Origin: Pragia fontium DSM 5563 = ATCC 49100
GTDB taxonomy: Bacteria > Pseudomonadota > Gammaproteobacteria > Enterobacterales > Enterobacteriaceae
NCBI RefSeq assembly: GCF_900112475.1
Contig: NZ_FOLW01000007.1
Location: forward strand, 153,617-217,616
DNA: 64,000 nucleotides
Direction of reading: 5' to 3'
Shown here: positions 8,315 through 18,224 of the stretch, one piece after another
Layout: the number at the start of each line of letters is the position of its first letter
Numbering within the stretch: position 1 is the first letter of the stretch
Position numbers and translations under genes: made by a program
The notes under the pieces: generated by a model
What the model was told of the DNA's origin: nothing
Database searches by the model: none
The model's input: the letters and a program-made list of their open reading frames with translations, nothing else

Positions 8315-10115
8315 TCTTCTTCTGTTACTTGCCATTATTTTATTTGTTGCTGCTGTCACGGTTACATTATCAAAAAAGATCGGTCTGGGTTCCATTCTCG
8401 GCCTACTGATTACCGGCGTTATCATTGGCCCTTACACGCCAGGTAAGATTATTGTTAAAGAACACGTCGATAATATTCTGCACGTTTCCGAATTTGGTAT
8501 TGTTTTGCTCCTGTTTATCATTGGACTGGAAATGCAGCCAAAACGGTTATGGGCCATGCGCCGCGTGGTATTCGGCTTAGGTTCGCTACAAATTTTGCTT
8601 TGCGGTGCCGGAATTGGCGCTTATTTCTATTTACTGGGTAACCCGATCAATGCTGCCGTTATTATCGGCTTAACGTTGGCCCTTTCCTCAACGGCATTTG
8701 TTATTCAGATATTACAAGAACACAATGAATTCTCCAGTGAGCACGGCAGGATTGGTTTTGCTATTCTGTTGATGCAGGATTTAGCCATCGTCCCCTTGTT
8801 GGCTTTGGTACCACTACTTTCGGATAAAATCGCCGTACTGCCTGATGACTCGCCGATGTGGATGCAGACCATCTCGGTTATCGGCGCCCTGTTAGTGGTT
8901 ATCGTGTTTGGCCGCTGGGTTGTGCCGTGGATTTTGAATCGGATGGCCAGAAAAGGCTATCGCGAGAGTTTTTCACTGTTTGTGATGTTCGCCGTAGTAC
9001 TGGCTTCCTATGTAATGGATCACTTCGGTTTATCCATGGCGCTGGGTGCATTTATCATGGGTATGATGCTCTCCACCTCGAAATATGGCTTCCAGATCCA
9101 TGCCAGCGTAGAGTCAGCTAAAAGCCTGCTGATGAGCATCTTCTTTATCTCGGTTGGTATGTCGATCGATTTCGCCACGCTGGCTCAAACGCCGTTCCTG
9201 TTCGTCAGTAATGTTGCGGTGATCCTGCTGGTCAAAATCATTATTCTATTCCTGCTATCTATGTTGTTTGGTACCTCCAAAGAGGCTTCTACCAAAGTGG
9301 CCTTCCTGCTATGTCAGGGTGGCGAGTTCGGTTTTGTCCTGTTCGGTGTAGCTAAAGCCTTTGGCGTCATTGATGACACCATGTTTATCATGGGCATCGG
9401 CGTTATTTCGGTCAGTATGGCATTTACCCCAAGCCTCTATGCCTTTGGCTGTCGTCTAACCAGAAGAAATGTGCAGGCCGAAATTGATAATGCGCTAACG
9501 CCACAAGAGGCCGCTAATAATGCCAAAGTGGTGGTGGCAGGCTACGGAGATACCGGTCATGTATTAGCGCAAATGCTGCTGGATTCATCTATCCCGCATA
9601 TCGTGATTGATAAAAATCCGGAAGTAGTGAAAAAAGCGCAGAAAGAGAATATTCCAGCCTACTTTGGCGATATTACCGATCCTAAGCTGCTAAACGTCAT
9701 TGGCGTGGAACAGGCGCAAATGGTGATTGTATCTATCGACCATAACGCCAGCGCGCTAAAAGCAGTATCTACCCTGCGCTCTCTTTATCCAATGCTGAAG
9801 ATACTGGCTCGGGTACTGGATAGGGATCTCAAAGATAAACTGCTGGAAGCCGGTGCTAACTGGGTTGTGGTTGAAACCCTGGAAAGCAGCCTGCATATCG
9901 GTGCGGAAGCCCTGAAAGTTCTTGGCGTAGCGGATGAGGAAGTGTCTGAACTGGTCGATTCTCTACGTAAAGATGAGATGATGACAATAACCGAAGAAAC
10001 CGACACCGAGTCAGAACTGACGGATGATCCGATTCAAACCGATACGGATTTTGAATTATCGCCGACTGATACTGACAACAACCTCACGCCACATCATCGG
10101 CCTGAAGCCAGTTAA
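8307..10115 (+). CDS. KefB/KefC-like monovalent cation:proton antiporter (CPA2)
   Basis: A 602-aa inner-membrane antiporter. The N-terminal part to about residue 385 has roughly 12-13 hydrophobic segments typical of CPA2 proteins ('LGSILGLLITGVIIGP', 'GLTLALSSTAFVIQIL', 'LLMQDLAIVPLLALVPLL'). From about residue 405 a cytoplasmic TrkA-N/RCK nucleotide-binding domain begins with 'VVVAGYGDTGHVLAQML' and continues with 'VIDKNPEVVKKA' and 'YFGDITDPKLL'. E. coli KefB/KefC are glutathione-gated K+ efflux systems. This one lacks an adjacent kefF/kefG ancillary oxidoreductase, so gating may differ. The last ~45 residues are Asp/Glu/Thr-rich and look disordered. A terminator follows. Confidence 0.92.
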   Translation: MNDLLLLLAIILFVAAVTVTLSKKIGLGSILGLLITGVIIGPYTPGKIIVKEHVDNILHVSEFGIVLLLFIIGLEMQPKRLWAMRRVVFGLGSLQILLCGAGIGAYFYLLGNPINAAVIIGLTLALSSTAFVIQILQEHNEFSSEHGRIGFAILLMQDLAIVPLLALVPLLSDKIAVLPDDSPMWMQTISVIGALLVVIVFGRWVVPWILNRMARKGYRESFSLFVMFAVVLASYVMDHFGLSMALGAFIMGMMLSTSKYGFQIHASVESAKSLLMSIFFISVGMSIDFATLAQTPFLFVSNVAVILLVKIIILFLLSMLFGTSKEASTKVAFLLCQGGEFGFVLFGVAKAFGVIDDTMFIMGIGVISVSMAFTPSLYAFGCRLTRRNVQAEIDNALTPQEAANNAKVVVAGYGDTGHVLAQMLLDSSIPHIVIDKNPEVVKKAQKENIPAYFGDITDPKLLNVIGVEQAQMVIVSIDHNASALKAVSTLRSLYPMLKILARVLDRDLKDKLLEAGANWVVVETLESSLHIGAEALKVLGVADEEVSELVDSLRKDEMMTITEETDTESELTDDPIQTDTDFELSPTDTDNNLTPHHRPEAS

Positions 10116-10144
10116 TCGGTAACATTGAAATTAAGTCAGTAATT

Positions 10145-10170
10145 AAAAAAGGCGCCATTGGCGCCTTTTA
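10145..10170 (+). terminator. Rho-independent terminator after the antiporter gene
   Basis: GGCGCC-ATT-GGCGCC flanked by an A-run on the left and TTTTA on the right, 30 bp after the stop codon. The A/T flanks also allow it to act on leftward transcripts of der. Confidence 0.85.
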
Positions 10171-10280
10171 ACTAACTGATTCTTTTAAATTAACTTCAAT
10201 GGACATTCCGGCTGTAAAAACAATGCACGAATATCACTATTGTGCTTAGCCGGCAGACCATTAGTACTCAGCTATAGAGA

Positions 10281-10356
10281 GCGACAGGCCTACATTTCCT
10301 ACGGGCACTCCGGCAGCTTTCGCTGCTACGACCCCCACGGAAATCTCTCCTGTCGT
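10281..10356. repeat. Nested palindromic repeat element, copy 1
   Basis: The outer arms CGACAGG (10282-10288) and CCTGTCG (10349-10355) enclose a second pair TTTCC/GGAAA (10295-10299/10339-10343). Inside lies a core hairpin GCAGC-TTTC-GCTGC. The central 41 bp (10299-10339) recur inverted at 63431-63471 with only the three loop bases changed. It is non-coding, lies between convergent genes and resembles a dispersed REP-like element. Confidence 0.75.
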
Positions 10357-10416
10357 TTGACTATTTATATTTCTGTTATCAATCTAGCTAAAAATATTTT
10401 TTTACTCTCTTAAACC

Positions 10417-11904
10417 TTATTTACCACGACTCTTAATATGCTGCATCAAACGACGGCGTTTACGCTGTTGGGTGGCTGTTAGCTTATTACGGCGTCCGGC
10501 AAACGGGTTATCACCCTCTTTAAACTGGATACGAATTGGCGTGCCCATCACTTCCAGCGAACGGCGGAAGTAGTTCATCAAATAGCGTTTATAGGAATCC
10601 GGCAGATCTTTCACCTGATTACCATGAATCACCACAATTGGTGGGTTATAACCACCGGCGTGAGCATATTTCAGCTTCACACGACGTCCGCCCACTAGAG
10701 GTGGCTGATGGTCATCCTGAGCCATTTGCATAATACGCGTAAGTAAGGAGGTACTCACTCGGCGTGTTGCACAGCGATAAGCTTCCTGCACCGATTCAAA
10801 CAGATTACCCACGCCGCTACCGTGTAGGGCAGAGATAAAATGAACCCGGGCGAAATCAACAAAGCCAAGACGCAGATCCAAGACTTCTTTTACCTGTTCT
10901 TTAACTTCTTGTGACAAACCATCCCACTTATTGACCGCAATCACCAACGAACGACCACTATTGATAATAAAGCCCAACAGGGACAGGTCCTGATCGGAAA
11001 TGCCTTCACGCGCATCAATAACCAGTAAAACAACGTTGGCATCTTCAATCGCCTTCAGGGTTTTAATCACGGAAAACTTCTCAACGGTTTCCGTGACCTT
11101 CGCCCGCTTACGCACCCCGGCAGTATCGATAAGTATGTACTCACGCTCATCACGCACCATCGGAATATAGATACTATCGCGAGTAGTACCCGGCATATCG
11201 TATACAACGACTCGCTCTTCACCCAGAATCCGGTTGGTCAGCGTTGATTTACCCACGTTTGGTCGACCAACAATTGCCAGTTTGATTGGCAGGTTTTCCA
11301 AATAAGAGGAATCTGACTCCTCTTCTTGCCCTTCTTCATCAAACTCTTCATCCCAAACGTCATCACCGATATCGGCAAACTCAGGGTCTTCATCTTCAGC
11401 AGGGACGACTTCCTCAACGCTTGGGCCTAATACCTGCTCAATCAGTGAAGTTACGCCTCGGCCATGAGAAGCGGCAATCGGATAAATCTCACCTAAACCC
11501 AATGCATAGAAATCGCCTACTGCGCTATCAGGATCCAGACCATCTGTTTTATTGGCGACCAAAAATGTGGCTTTTTCACGCATACGCAGATGCTGAGCAA
11601 TCCCCTGATCCGCCGGCATTAATCCAGCACGGGCATCAACCATAAACAGAACAACATCCGCCTCTTCTATCGCCAGCAAGGATTGTTCTGCCATATGGGT
11701 TTCAACCCCATCCTCGGTGCCATCAATACCACCGGTATCAATAACGATAAACTCATGTCCGGCAGCCTCAGCCTTACCGTATTTACGGTCGCGGGTTAAG
11801 CCTGGGAAATCAGCGACCAATGCATCACGAGTACGCGTTAAGCGGTTAAATAGCGTGGACTTACCCACGTTGGGACGCCCGACCAGCGCGATAACAGGGA
11901 TCAT
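10417..11904 (-). CDS. der: Ribosome-associated GTPase Der (EngA)
   Basis: Double-Era GTPase needed for 50S ribosomal subunit maturation. Two G domains are visible: P-loop 'GRPNVGKST' near the N-terminus with 'DTGG' and 'NKTD', and again after an acidic linker (about residues 165-200, Asp/Glu-rich) with 'DTAG' and 'NKWD'. A C-terminal KH-like domain ends in a basic tail '[18 protein letters not shown]'. The frame extends 20 codons further, but ATG at 11904 gives the canonical '[16 protein letters not shown]' and has GAGG 8-9 nt upstream. The product is 495 aa. It lies downstream of bamB, as in E. coli. Confidence 0.97.
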   Translation of the reverse strand: MIPVIALVGRPNVGKSTLFNRLTRTRDALVADFPGLTRDRKYGKAEAAGHEFIVIDTGGIDGTEDGVETHMAEQSLLAIEEADVVLFMVDARAGLMPADQGIAQHLRMREKATFLVANKTDGLDPDSAVGDFYALGLGEIYPIAASHGRGVTSLIEQVLGPSVEEVVPAEDEDPEFADIGDDVWDEEFDEEGQEEESDSSYLENLPIKLAIVGRPNVGKSTLTNRILGEERVVVYDMPGTTRDSIYIPMVRDEREYILIDTAGVRKRAKVTETVEKFSVIKTLKAIEDANVVLLVIDAREGISDQDLSLLGFIINSGRSLVIAVNKWDGLSQEVKEQVKEVLDLRLGFVDFARVHFISALHGSGVGNLFESVQEAYRCATRRVSTSLLTRIMQMAQDDHQPPLVGGRRVKLKYAHAGGYNPPIVVIHGNQVKDLPDSYKRYLMNYFRRSLEVMGTPIRIQFKEGDNPFAGRRNKLTATQQRKRRRLMQHIKSRGK

Positions 11905-11981
11905 GATTAAAGCCTCTTTCTTTATAACTCTATGATTCTTAGCTAATAACTTTAAATTCGCCATTAGCTTTATATAAGACG

Positions 11982-12009
11982 AAACGGCCCCTGATGTCAG
12001 GAGCCGTTT
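11982..12009. other. Stem-loop in the bamB-der spacer
   Basis: AAACGGC and GCCGTTT arms are extended by CCTGA/TCAGG. In the minus-strand sense no long U-run follows, so it is more likely a partial terminator or mRNA-processing hairpin than a full stop. Confidence 0.5.
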
Positions 12010-12056
12010 GCTACGGGCATGATATAAACTGTCTCATGCCGATCGATAAATAATAC

Positions 12057-13238
12057 TCAGCGGCTAAATGAGTAAACGTCACCACCGCGAGCCTGAATCA
12101 CTAACCGATCGCCGGCAGCAAGTGGCGCGGAGAGGAAACCGTCACTATCAACTTTATTCTGAGCCACAAACTGTCCGTTATTGCTGTCCATCCAGTGTAA
12201 GTAACCTTCTGAATCACCAACCACAACATAACCGTTAAACAGCGCAGCAGGAGTAAGTCCACGGTGCAGTAAATCATTCTGCTTCCACAGAATAGTTCCG
12301 CCGTTCAAGCTCAGGGCAGCAACACGGTCATCTTGATCGACCAGATAAACCCGATCGCCCTCGATAACAAAATCATTCACTGAACCCATCTCTCTCTGCC
12401 ACATCAGTTGGCCTGAGCGCAGATCCAGAGCAACAAAGCTACCGTTATAACTCTGAGCATAAACCGCATTGCCGACAATAACCGGAGAACTATCAACATC
12501 GGCTAAACGGTCAATTTCCGTTGCACCACTTGGCTGAGAAATACTTTGTTGCCAAATCAGTTGCCCTTGTTCCAACAGTACCGCATTCACTCGGCCATTG
12601 TCGCCACCAACCAGTGCTGCGCCATGAGCGACAGCCGGAGAAGACTCACCGCGTAAAGAAAGCAGTGGCATACCCAAGTTAGCCGTCCACTTGATGCTAC
12701 CATCAGCTTCATTCAGCGCCTGCAACAAACCGTTAGTGGTATGAATTAATACCACGCCATTGCTAACTACCGGACGGGACATCGCTTCCCCACCGACGAT
12801 CGTTCTCCATGCAACAGCACCATCTTCGCTATTCAGAGAATATACAACCGCATTTTCGCTACCAATAAACAGGTGGCCATTCGCTGCCGTGACCCCGCCG
12901 GATAACATCGGAGACTTGGACGAAGAGAAAAAGCCGGTTTTATCGGTCAAATCTGTCTTCCAAATCTGCTTGCCGCTATCGGCATCCATAGCTTTAACCA
13001 CGCCATCGCGCGCAGCCGCATAAATACGACCGTCTTGCCATGTTGGACGCAAATGAGAATAGTATTCGCCAATACCATTACCGACAGAGGAACTCCACAT
13101 TTTCTTCGGAGAGAATTGATTTTCCACTTTTGGTAATGGAGACATTTTTACTGCATCATCATCGCCACCAAACAGTGAACAACCACTCAGCATGGTTACA
13201 GACAGCAATCCTACGCAAAAAATTCTACGTAACTTCAT
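12057..13238 (-). CDS. bamB: Outer-membrane assembly lipoprotein BamB
   Basis: A lipoprotein of the BAM complex that binds BamA and helps beta-barrel proteins fold into the outer membrane. The signal peptide ends in the lipobox 'LSGC' with Cys20. The rest is an eight-bladed PQQ-type beta-propeller with repeated blade motifs such as 'GQLIWQ', 'SGQLMWQREMG' and 'GGTILWKQN'. At 393 aa it has the usual length. It lies 10 bp downstream of yfgM within the hisS-yfgM-bamB-der run. Confidence 0.97.
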   Translation of the reverse strand: MKLRRIFCVGLLSVTMLSGCSLFGGDDDAVKMSPLPKVENQFSPKKMWSSSVGNGIGEYYSHLRPTWQDGRIYAAARDGVVKAMDADSGKQIWKTDLTDKTGFFSSSKSPMLSGGVTAANGHLFIGSENAVVYSLNSEDGAVAWRTIVGGEAMSRPVVSNGVVLIHTTNGLLQALNEADGSIKWTANLGMPLLSLRGESSPAVAHGAALVGGDNGRVNAVLLEQGQLIWQQSISQPSGATEIDRLADVDSSPVIVGNAVYAQSYNGSFVALDLRSGQLMWQREMGSVNDFVIEGDRVYLVDQDDRVAALSLNGGTILWKQNDLLHRGLTPAALFNGYVVVGDSEGYLHWMDSNNGQFVAQNKVDSDGFLSAPLAAGDRLVIQARGGDVYSFSR

Positions 13239-13248
13239 TCACATCCCC

Positions 13249-13854
13249 TTACGCGGCCAGATTGTTCAGTTTAATACGCAGCAGTTCTTTCAGTACCGGC
13301 GAAGGATTAGATTCTAATGCTTGGCTATACGCCTCACGAGCAGTTTTCTCATCACCTTTTTCGACTAAAACATCACCACGAATTGCCTGAGCCTGTGCAA
13401 ACCATCCACCTTTTTGTACGGTGCCCAGCGTTTTCAGTGCATCGTCAAACTGCTTATCCTGCAGTTGAATACGCGCTAAACGCAGATTGATGGCTGACAA
13501 TAAATTATCGTCTTTAGTATGACCTTGTGCCCACAGCAATTGTTGCTTGGCTTTGGCAAAATCACCTTTATCAACCAAATCCTGAACCAGTTTCATGGCG
13601 GCAAAAACACCATAGGTGTTATCATTTGCCTGAATAAATGACTCCAGATTGGCAATATTATCACTGTGCAACATCGCCTGATCGAAAGAGATCGAGGCCG
13701 TGGTTAAGCTTTGATGCTGATGAGATTGCCAGTAACGCCATCCCAACAGACCACCGATACCCAAAACGACACCAACAACGATCGCTTTTCCGTTTTCACG
13801 GAAGAAGTTGCGTACCGCATCTAGCTGTTCATCTTCATTGTTATAGATTTCCAC
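13249..13854 (-). CDS. yfgM: YfgM, SecYEG-associated inner-membrane protein
   Basis: Ancillary subunit of the SecYEG translocon that works with periplasmic chaperones such as PpiD. A short cytoplasmic N-terminus ('MEIYNNEDEQLDAVRNFFRE') is followed by one transmembrane helix at about residues 23-41. A periplasmic domain of TPR-like repeats follows ('AKQQLLWAQ', 'DDALKTLGTVQKGGWFAQAQAIRGDVLVEKG'). It is 201 aa, lies 14 bp after hisS and is likely co-transcribed. Confidence 0.95.
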   Translation of the reverse strand: MEIYNNEDEQLDAVRNFFRENGKAIVVGVVLGIGGLLGWRYWQSHQHQSLTTASISFDQAMLHSDNIANLESFIQANDNTYGVFAAMKLVQDLVDKGDFAKAKQQLLWAQGHTKDDNLLSAINLRLARIQLQDKQFDDALKTLGTVQKGGWFAQAQAIRGDVLVEKGDEKTAREAYSQALESNPSPVLKELLRIKLNNLAA

Positions 13855-13868
13855 GGTGTCCCTCTTGA

Positions 13869-15143
13869 TTAACCGATCAATGTTGCTAAATATGCTGCGA
13901 CTTCAGTTTGCGCCAGCGTTTGTTGTTCACCATTACGCAGATCTTTCACTACCACCTGCCCAGCCGCAACTTCATTCTCACCCAATACCAGAGCAACCTG
14001 TGCGCCCCACTTATCAGCACGAGCAAACTGCTTCTTGAAGTTACCGCCGCCGTAATTGGTCATCAGACGCAGCTGCGGAGCAGTATCGCGCACAACCTCA
14101 GCCAAACTCATGGCGGCCATTTGCGTACCTTCGCCAGATGAAATCAGATAAACGTCTACGGCTTTATCTGCCTTAAAGTCAGGATTCACCGCCTGAACCA
14201 GCAGCACTAAGCGCTCCATGCCCATAGCGAAACCGACACCCGGCGTCGCATGACCACCCATCTGTTCAACCAGACCATCGTAGCGACCACCACCACACAC
14301 TGTACCTTGAGCACCTAGACTGCTGGTTACCCATTCAAATACGGTGCGATTATAGTAATCCAGACCACGAACCAAACGCGGATTGATTTTATAGCCAATC
14401 CCAGCGTTATCTAAAAATGCACACAAACCGCTGAAGTGCTGTTTTGACTCTTCATCCAAATAATCGTGCAACGCAGGAGCATCATTCAACAGCGCCTGAA
14501 CATCAGGATTTTTAGAGTCCAGAACGCGCATAGGATTGGTATACATACGTCTCTGGCAATCTTCATCCAGCTTATCTTTAAACTGTTCCAGATAGGCCGT
14601 TAAGGCTTCTTTATAGCGGCTACGCGCTTCCAGTGAACCGATAGAGTTTAGCTCCAGCGTGACATGCTCGGAGATACCCAATTCGCGCCACCAACGGGCG
14701 GTAAGCATAATCAGCTCAGCATCAATATCCGGACCCTGTAGACCAAAAACCTCAGCACCTATCTGATGAAACTGACGATAGCGTCCTTTCTGTGGACGCT
14801 CATGGCGGAACATTGGCCCAATATACCAAACACGCTGTTCCTGATTATAAAGCAGACCATGCTCAATACCGGCACGTACGCAACTTGCGGTATTTTCAGG
14901 CCGCAACGTCAAAGAGTCCCCATTACGATCGTCAAAGGTATACATCTCTTTTTCAACGACATCGGTCACTTCACCAATTGCGCGTTGAAATAAATGGGTT
15001 TGCTCTACAATCGGAGTACGGATCTCACCGTAGCCATAGCTCGCAAGAACCTGCTTAAGAATACGCTCGATAGGATGCCAGAGCGCCGTTTCTTCAGGCA
15101 GATAGTCGTTCATTCCGCGGATGGCTTGAATTTTCTTGGCCAC
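13869..15143 (-). CDS. hisS: Histidyl-tRNA synthetase
   Basis: A class II aminoacyl-tRNA synthetase that charges tRNA-His in the cytosol. The histidine-specific signatures '[13 protein letters not shown]' and '[14 protein letters not shown]' are present, as are motif 2 ('[18 protein letters not shown]') and a motif 3 Arg in '[12 protein letters not shown]'. A C-terminal anticodon-binding domain follows. It is 424 aa, as in E. coli. The start '[16 protein letters not shown]' is canonical. Confidence 0.98.
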   Translation of the reverse strand: MAKKIQAIRGMNDYLPEETALWHPIERILKQVLASYGYGEIRTPIVEQTHLFQRAIGEVTDVVEKEMYTFDDRNGDSLTLRPENTASCVRAGIEHGLLYNQEQRVWYIGPMFRHERPQKGRYRQFHQIGAEVFGLQGPDIDAELIMLTARWWRELGISEHVTLELNSIGSLEARSRYKEALTAYLEQFKDKLDEDCQRRMYTNPMRVLDSKNPDVQALLNDAPALHDYLDEESKQHFSGLCAFLDNAGIGYKINPRLVRGLDYYNRTVFEWVTSSLGAQGTVCGGGRYDGLVEQMGGHATPGVGFAMGMERLVLLVQAVNPDFKADKAVDVYLISSGEGTQMAAMSLAEVVRDTAPQLRLMTNYGGGNFKKQFARADKWGAQVALVLGENEVAAGQVVVKDLRNGEQQTLAQTEVAAYLATLIG

Positions 15144-15289
15144 GTCAGTTTCTCTATATCTTTAAAATTTTGATGATTATAGGAGGTATACCCACTCCAC
15201 ATCAATGCAAACAGGCGGTTATTACACAGTAATACCGCCCTCTAAGTCTATCTTTTTACTGATTACCGCTCATATCGTGTTGAATCTTT

Positions 15290-16405
15290 TTAATCCTCAC
15301 GAATGTCTATACGCTTGGATTTATCCAGCACGCTGGCTCTGGCGCGGATTTTCGCTTCCAGTTGGTCGATCATATTATCGTTATCAAAACGTTCTTTCTG
15401 ACGTTCACCATTTTCATAGTAACCGCTCTTATTATGACCACCGGTGACACCGATATCCGATACCAGCGCTTCGCCAGGACCGTTAACCACACAGCCAATA
15501 ATTGACACATCCATCGGCGTCAAAATATCTTCCAGACGCTGTTCCAGCGCGTTTACCGTGCCGATAACATCAAACTCTTGACGGGAACAGGTGGGGCAAG
15601 CAATAAAATTGATGCCACGAGAACGAATACGCAGCGCCTTTAAGATATCAAAGCCAACCTTCACTTCTTCGATTGGATCGGCAGCCAATGAAATACGCAG
15701 CGTATCACCAATACCTTCAGCCAACAGCATACCAAGGCCAATGGCTGATTTAACTGAACCGCTTCGCGCACCACCAGCTTCGGTAATCCCTAAATGCAAA
15801 GGCTGCACAATCTGTTTAGCCAGCAGTCGGTATGATTGAACCGCCAAAAAAACATCCGAGGCTTTAACGCTGACTTTGAAGTTGTCGAAATTCATGCGAT
15901 CCAGAATTTCAACGTGGCGTAATGCGGATTCAACCAACGCTTCAGCCGTTGGTTCACCATATTTTTCCTGAATATCTTTTTCCAGCGACCCGCCGTTAAT
16001 ACCGATGCGAATAGGAATATTTTTATCGCGAGCACAGTCAACTACCGCACGAATGCGGTCTTCACGACCAATATTTCCGGGATTAATACGCAAACAGTCA
16101 ACGCCGTATTCTGCTACCTGTAGCGCAATACGATAGTCAAAGTGGATATCAGCCACCAAAGGAACGGATACCCGCTGCTTAATAAGTTTAAACGCTTCTG
16201 CCGCGTCCATAGTTGGAACAGAAACTCTGACAATATCTACGCCAACACGCTGAAGTGACTCGATTTGTTGAACCGTCGCATCAACATCCGTTGTGCGCGT
16301 GTTCGTCATTGACTGCACCGCAATCGGAGCCCCATCACCGATAGGAACATTACCAACATAAATACGTTTTGACTGACGACGAACTATCGGCGTTTCATTA
16401 TGCAT
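15290..16405 (-). CDS. ispG: 4-hydroxy-3-methylbut-2-enyl-diphosphate synthase IspG
   Basis: The [4Fe-4S] enzyme that converts MEcPP to HMBPP in the non-mevalonate isoprenoid pathway. Three cluster cysteines are visible, two in '[12 protein letters not shown]' and one in '[12 protein letters not shown]'. The N-terminal TIM-barrel half carries '[10 protein letters not shown]' and '[10 protein letters not shown]'. It is 371 aa, as in E. coli, and lies between rodZ and hisS. Confidence 0.98.
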   Translation of the reverse strand: MHNETPIVRRQSKRIYVGNVPIGDGAPIAVQSMTNTRTTDVDATVQQIESLQRVGVDIVRVSVPTMDAAEAFKLIKQRVSVPLVADIHFDYRIALQVAEYGVDCLRINPGNIGREDRIRAVVDCARDKNIPIRIGINGGSLEKDIQEKYGEPTAEALVESALRHVEILDRMNFDNFKVSVKASDVFLAVQSYRLLAKQIVQPLHLGITEAGGARSGSVKSAIGLGMLLAEGIGDTLRISLAADPIEEVKVGFDILKALRIRSRGINFIACPTCSRQEFDVIGTVNALEQRLEDILTPMDVSIIGCVVNGPGEALVSDIGVTGGHNKSGYYENGERQKERFDNDNMIDQLEAKIRARASVLDKSKRIDIRED

Positions 16406-16451
16406 TATAAGCTCTCCACGAAAACAACCACGGCTGTGTGAACATTGTTGA

Positions 16452-17402
16452 TTATTCAGCCGCTAACGTTAGGCGAGCAGTACGATTAGAATTTCTGTAT
16501 TGACTCAAATCTACTTGTTTGCCTTTGTATATAATATCGATTCCAGCCGGTGCTCCCAGCTTCACGCGATAAGGAGCCTGACCCGTCAGCGATAGTTTTC
16601 CACCTTTACGCTGCAAACCGCTGTACAAATTCTTACCGCGGCTATCAATCACTTCAACCCAACAATCGGCGGTGAAGGTCATATAAATATCATTACCATC
16701 CTGCACTTGAGGTGCCATGACTCCAGTCGCTGCCTGAGACTCAGCAACCTGCGCCGCTACCGCCTGTTCTAATGTTGGCGTTACGCTTTGATTGGCAGTC
16801 TGGTTGGAATTAACCGTAGAAGGCGTAGCCGTCGCGTCTGGTGCCGCGGTAGTACTCGTTTGAGTTTGGCTAGCGCTGTTAGCGGTCGGTGTCGGCACCG
16901 GAGCTGGGGTGGTTTCCGGCTGCGTAGTAGGGATTAAAATTTGATTTACTGACCCATTGCTGGACGCAGTGATATCACTCTGCTGTGCCTTGTGACTCTC
17001 CCACCACCAGGCCCCGGTCAGTCCAAGCACCACAAAAATAATCAACCAGGTAAATAGCGTGAGCCAACGATCCAGCTTTTTACGCCCCTTACTCAGGGTA
17101 AAACCTTTAATGCGGTTTGACTCAACAATATTCTTTTCTACCTGGGCCTTAGGTAGCAATGCAATCAACTCATCTTCCGGGATGTGAACCAGCCTGGCAT
17201 AAGAACGAATATACCCCCGGATAAACGTAGGGGCGAGATCGAGAGGATTTAACCCCGCTTCCAGCTCCCGAACCGTGGTCACTTTCAAACGTAGTTGCTC
17301 AGCCACAACTTGTTGGCTGAGGTTCAACGCATTTCTGGCTTCACTGAGTCGGAGACCGATTTCAGCTAGCGGAGTCTGTTCTTTTGGTGCATCAGTATTC
17401 AT
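16452..17402 (-). CDS. rodZ: Cytoskeletal protein RodZ
   Basis: A bitopic membrane protein that links MreB filaments to the cell-wall elongation machinery. Residues ~12-80 form a Cro/C1-type helix-turn-helix ('[20 protein letters not shown]', '[17 protein letters not shown]'). One transmembrane helix lies at about 112-130. A long Thr/Pro/Gln-rich periplasmic linker leads to a C-terminal beta domain (DUF4115-like, '[19 protein letters not shown]'). It is 316 aa. The start overlaps the pilW stop by 11 bp, implying coupled translation. Confidence 0.95.
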   Translation of the reverse strand: MNTDAPKEQTPLAEIGLRLSEARNALNLSQQVVAEQLRLKVTTVRELEAGLNPLDLAPTFIRGYIRSYARLVHIPEDELIALLPKAQVEKNIVESNRIKGFTLSKGRKKLDRWLTLFTWLIIFVVLGLTGAWWWESHKAQQSDITASSNGSVNQILIPTTQPETTPAPVPTPTANSASQTQTSTTAAPDATATPSTVNSNQTANQSVTPTLEQAVAAQVAESQAATGVMAPQVQDGNDIYMTFTADCWVEVIDSRGKNLYSGLQRKGGKLSLTGQAPYRVKLGAPAGIDIIYKGKQVDLSQYRNSNRTARLTLAAE

Positions 17403-18144
17403 GAGCTAAGAATAATTGGTATTGTTTTGACTGTGAAAAATCTCGCGCCAGTTGCTTGCCATAACGTTGTACGTCATCCAAGCGGTTATCTGACGCCGCA
17501 AATTGAATCTGTATCCATATACTTTCAGCACTGGCGGGCAAAGCCTGCCGATAAACGCTTAACAAAGCTAACGATTCTGCTCGCTTTTTTAGCTGAAAGT
17601 ATTGTTCTGATACTTTTAATAAACGTTCACCCTTCTTTGAATCCTGTTTTAATGCACGGCTCAGCTTTTTTTGGGCTTCATCAATCTGACCGGCCTGTAA
17701 TAAACAATAGCCTGATTGTTCCAGACTCGCGACATTACCAGCCAAACCATCTACCCTTTCTGCACGTTCAAAATACTGCTGAGCTGCATCATACTGCCCT
17801 AAACCACAGAGAAACGCACCGTAATTATTCAGTACTTCGCCATTATCAGGGGCCAATTGTAGCGCCTGTTGATAACGTAACTCTGCCAGTTCAGTCTCAC
17901 CTGCGCTCTGCAAGTAGAGCGCCATTCCTAACTGGGGACGATAGTCCTGTGGAGCATACTGCATGGCTCGTTCAATATTTGTTCGAGCCGCGGGTAAATC
18001 ACCCATTTCCAAATAAGCCATACCTAAAGTTAGTCGACTATGCGCCGCCTGTTGTTTATCTATTCCATTTTTATCTAAATCTTTGGGACTACAGCCCCCT
18101 AATAATCCGATAAAAAGCCATGTAGATAACAACATTTTCCGCAT
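17392..18144 (-). CDS. pilW: PilW/PilF-type TPR lipoprotein
   Basis: A lipoprotein signal ('LFIGLLGGC', lipobox Cys18 from the chosen start) is followed by tandem TPRs ('LTLGMAYLEMGDLPAARTNI', 'APDNGEVLNNYGAFLCGLGQ'). This matches PilW/PilF, which pilots the type IV pilus secretin to the outer membrane. No other type IV pilus gene is in the window; in several Enterobacterales this gene sits alone between rlmN and rodZ. The frame starts at a GTG three codons earlier, but ATG at 18144 has GGAG at proper spacing whereas the GTG nearly touches it. The stop overlaps rodZ. Confidence 0.85.
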   Translation of the reverse strand: MRKMLLSTWLFIGLLGGCSPKDLDKNGIDKQQAAHSRLTLGMAYLEMGDLPAARTNIERAMQYAPQDYRPQLGMALYLQSAGETELAELRYQQALQLAPDNGEVLNNYGAFLCGLGQYDAAQQYFERAERVDGLAGNVASLEQSGYCLLQAGQIDEAQKKLSRALKQDSKKGERLLKVSEQYFQLKKRAESLALLSVYRQALPASAESIWIQIQFAASDNRLDDVQRYGKQLARDFSQSKQYQLFLAHEY

Positions 18145-18224
18145 TGTAATCACTCTCCCTGTTCTTACAGCCTTAGTATGACTTCAACACTTCAATGACA
18201 TATATATATGTAAGATATCACATT

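Noticed and set aside
18188..18215. TATATATATG run upstream of pilW as a special element
   Set aside because: A simple AT-rich spacer between pilW and rlmN; no second copy and no symmetry beyond the dinucleotide run.
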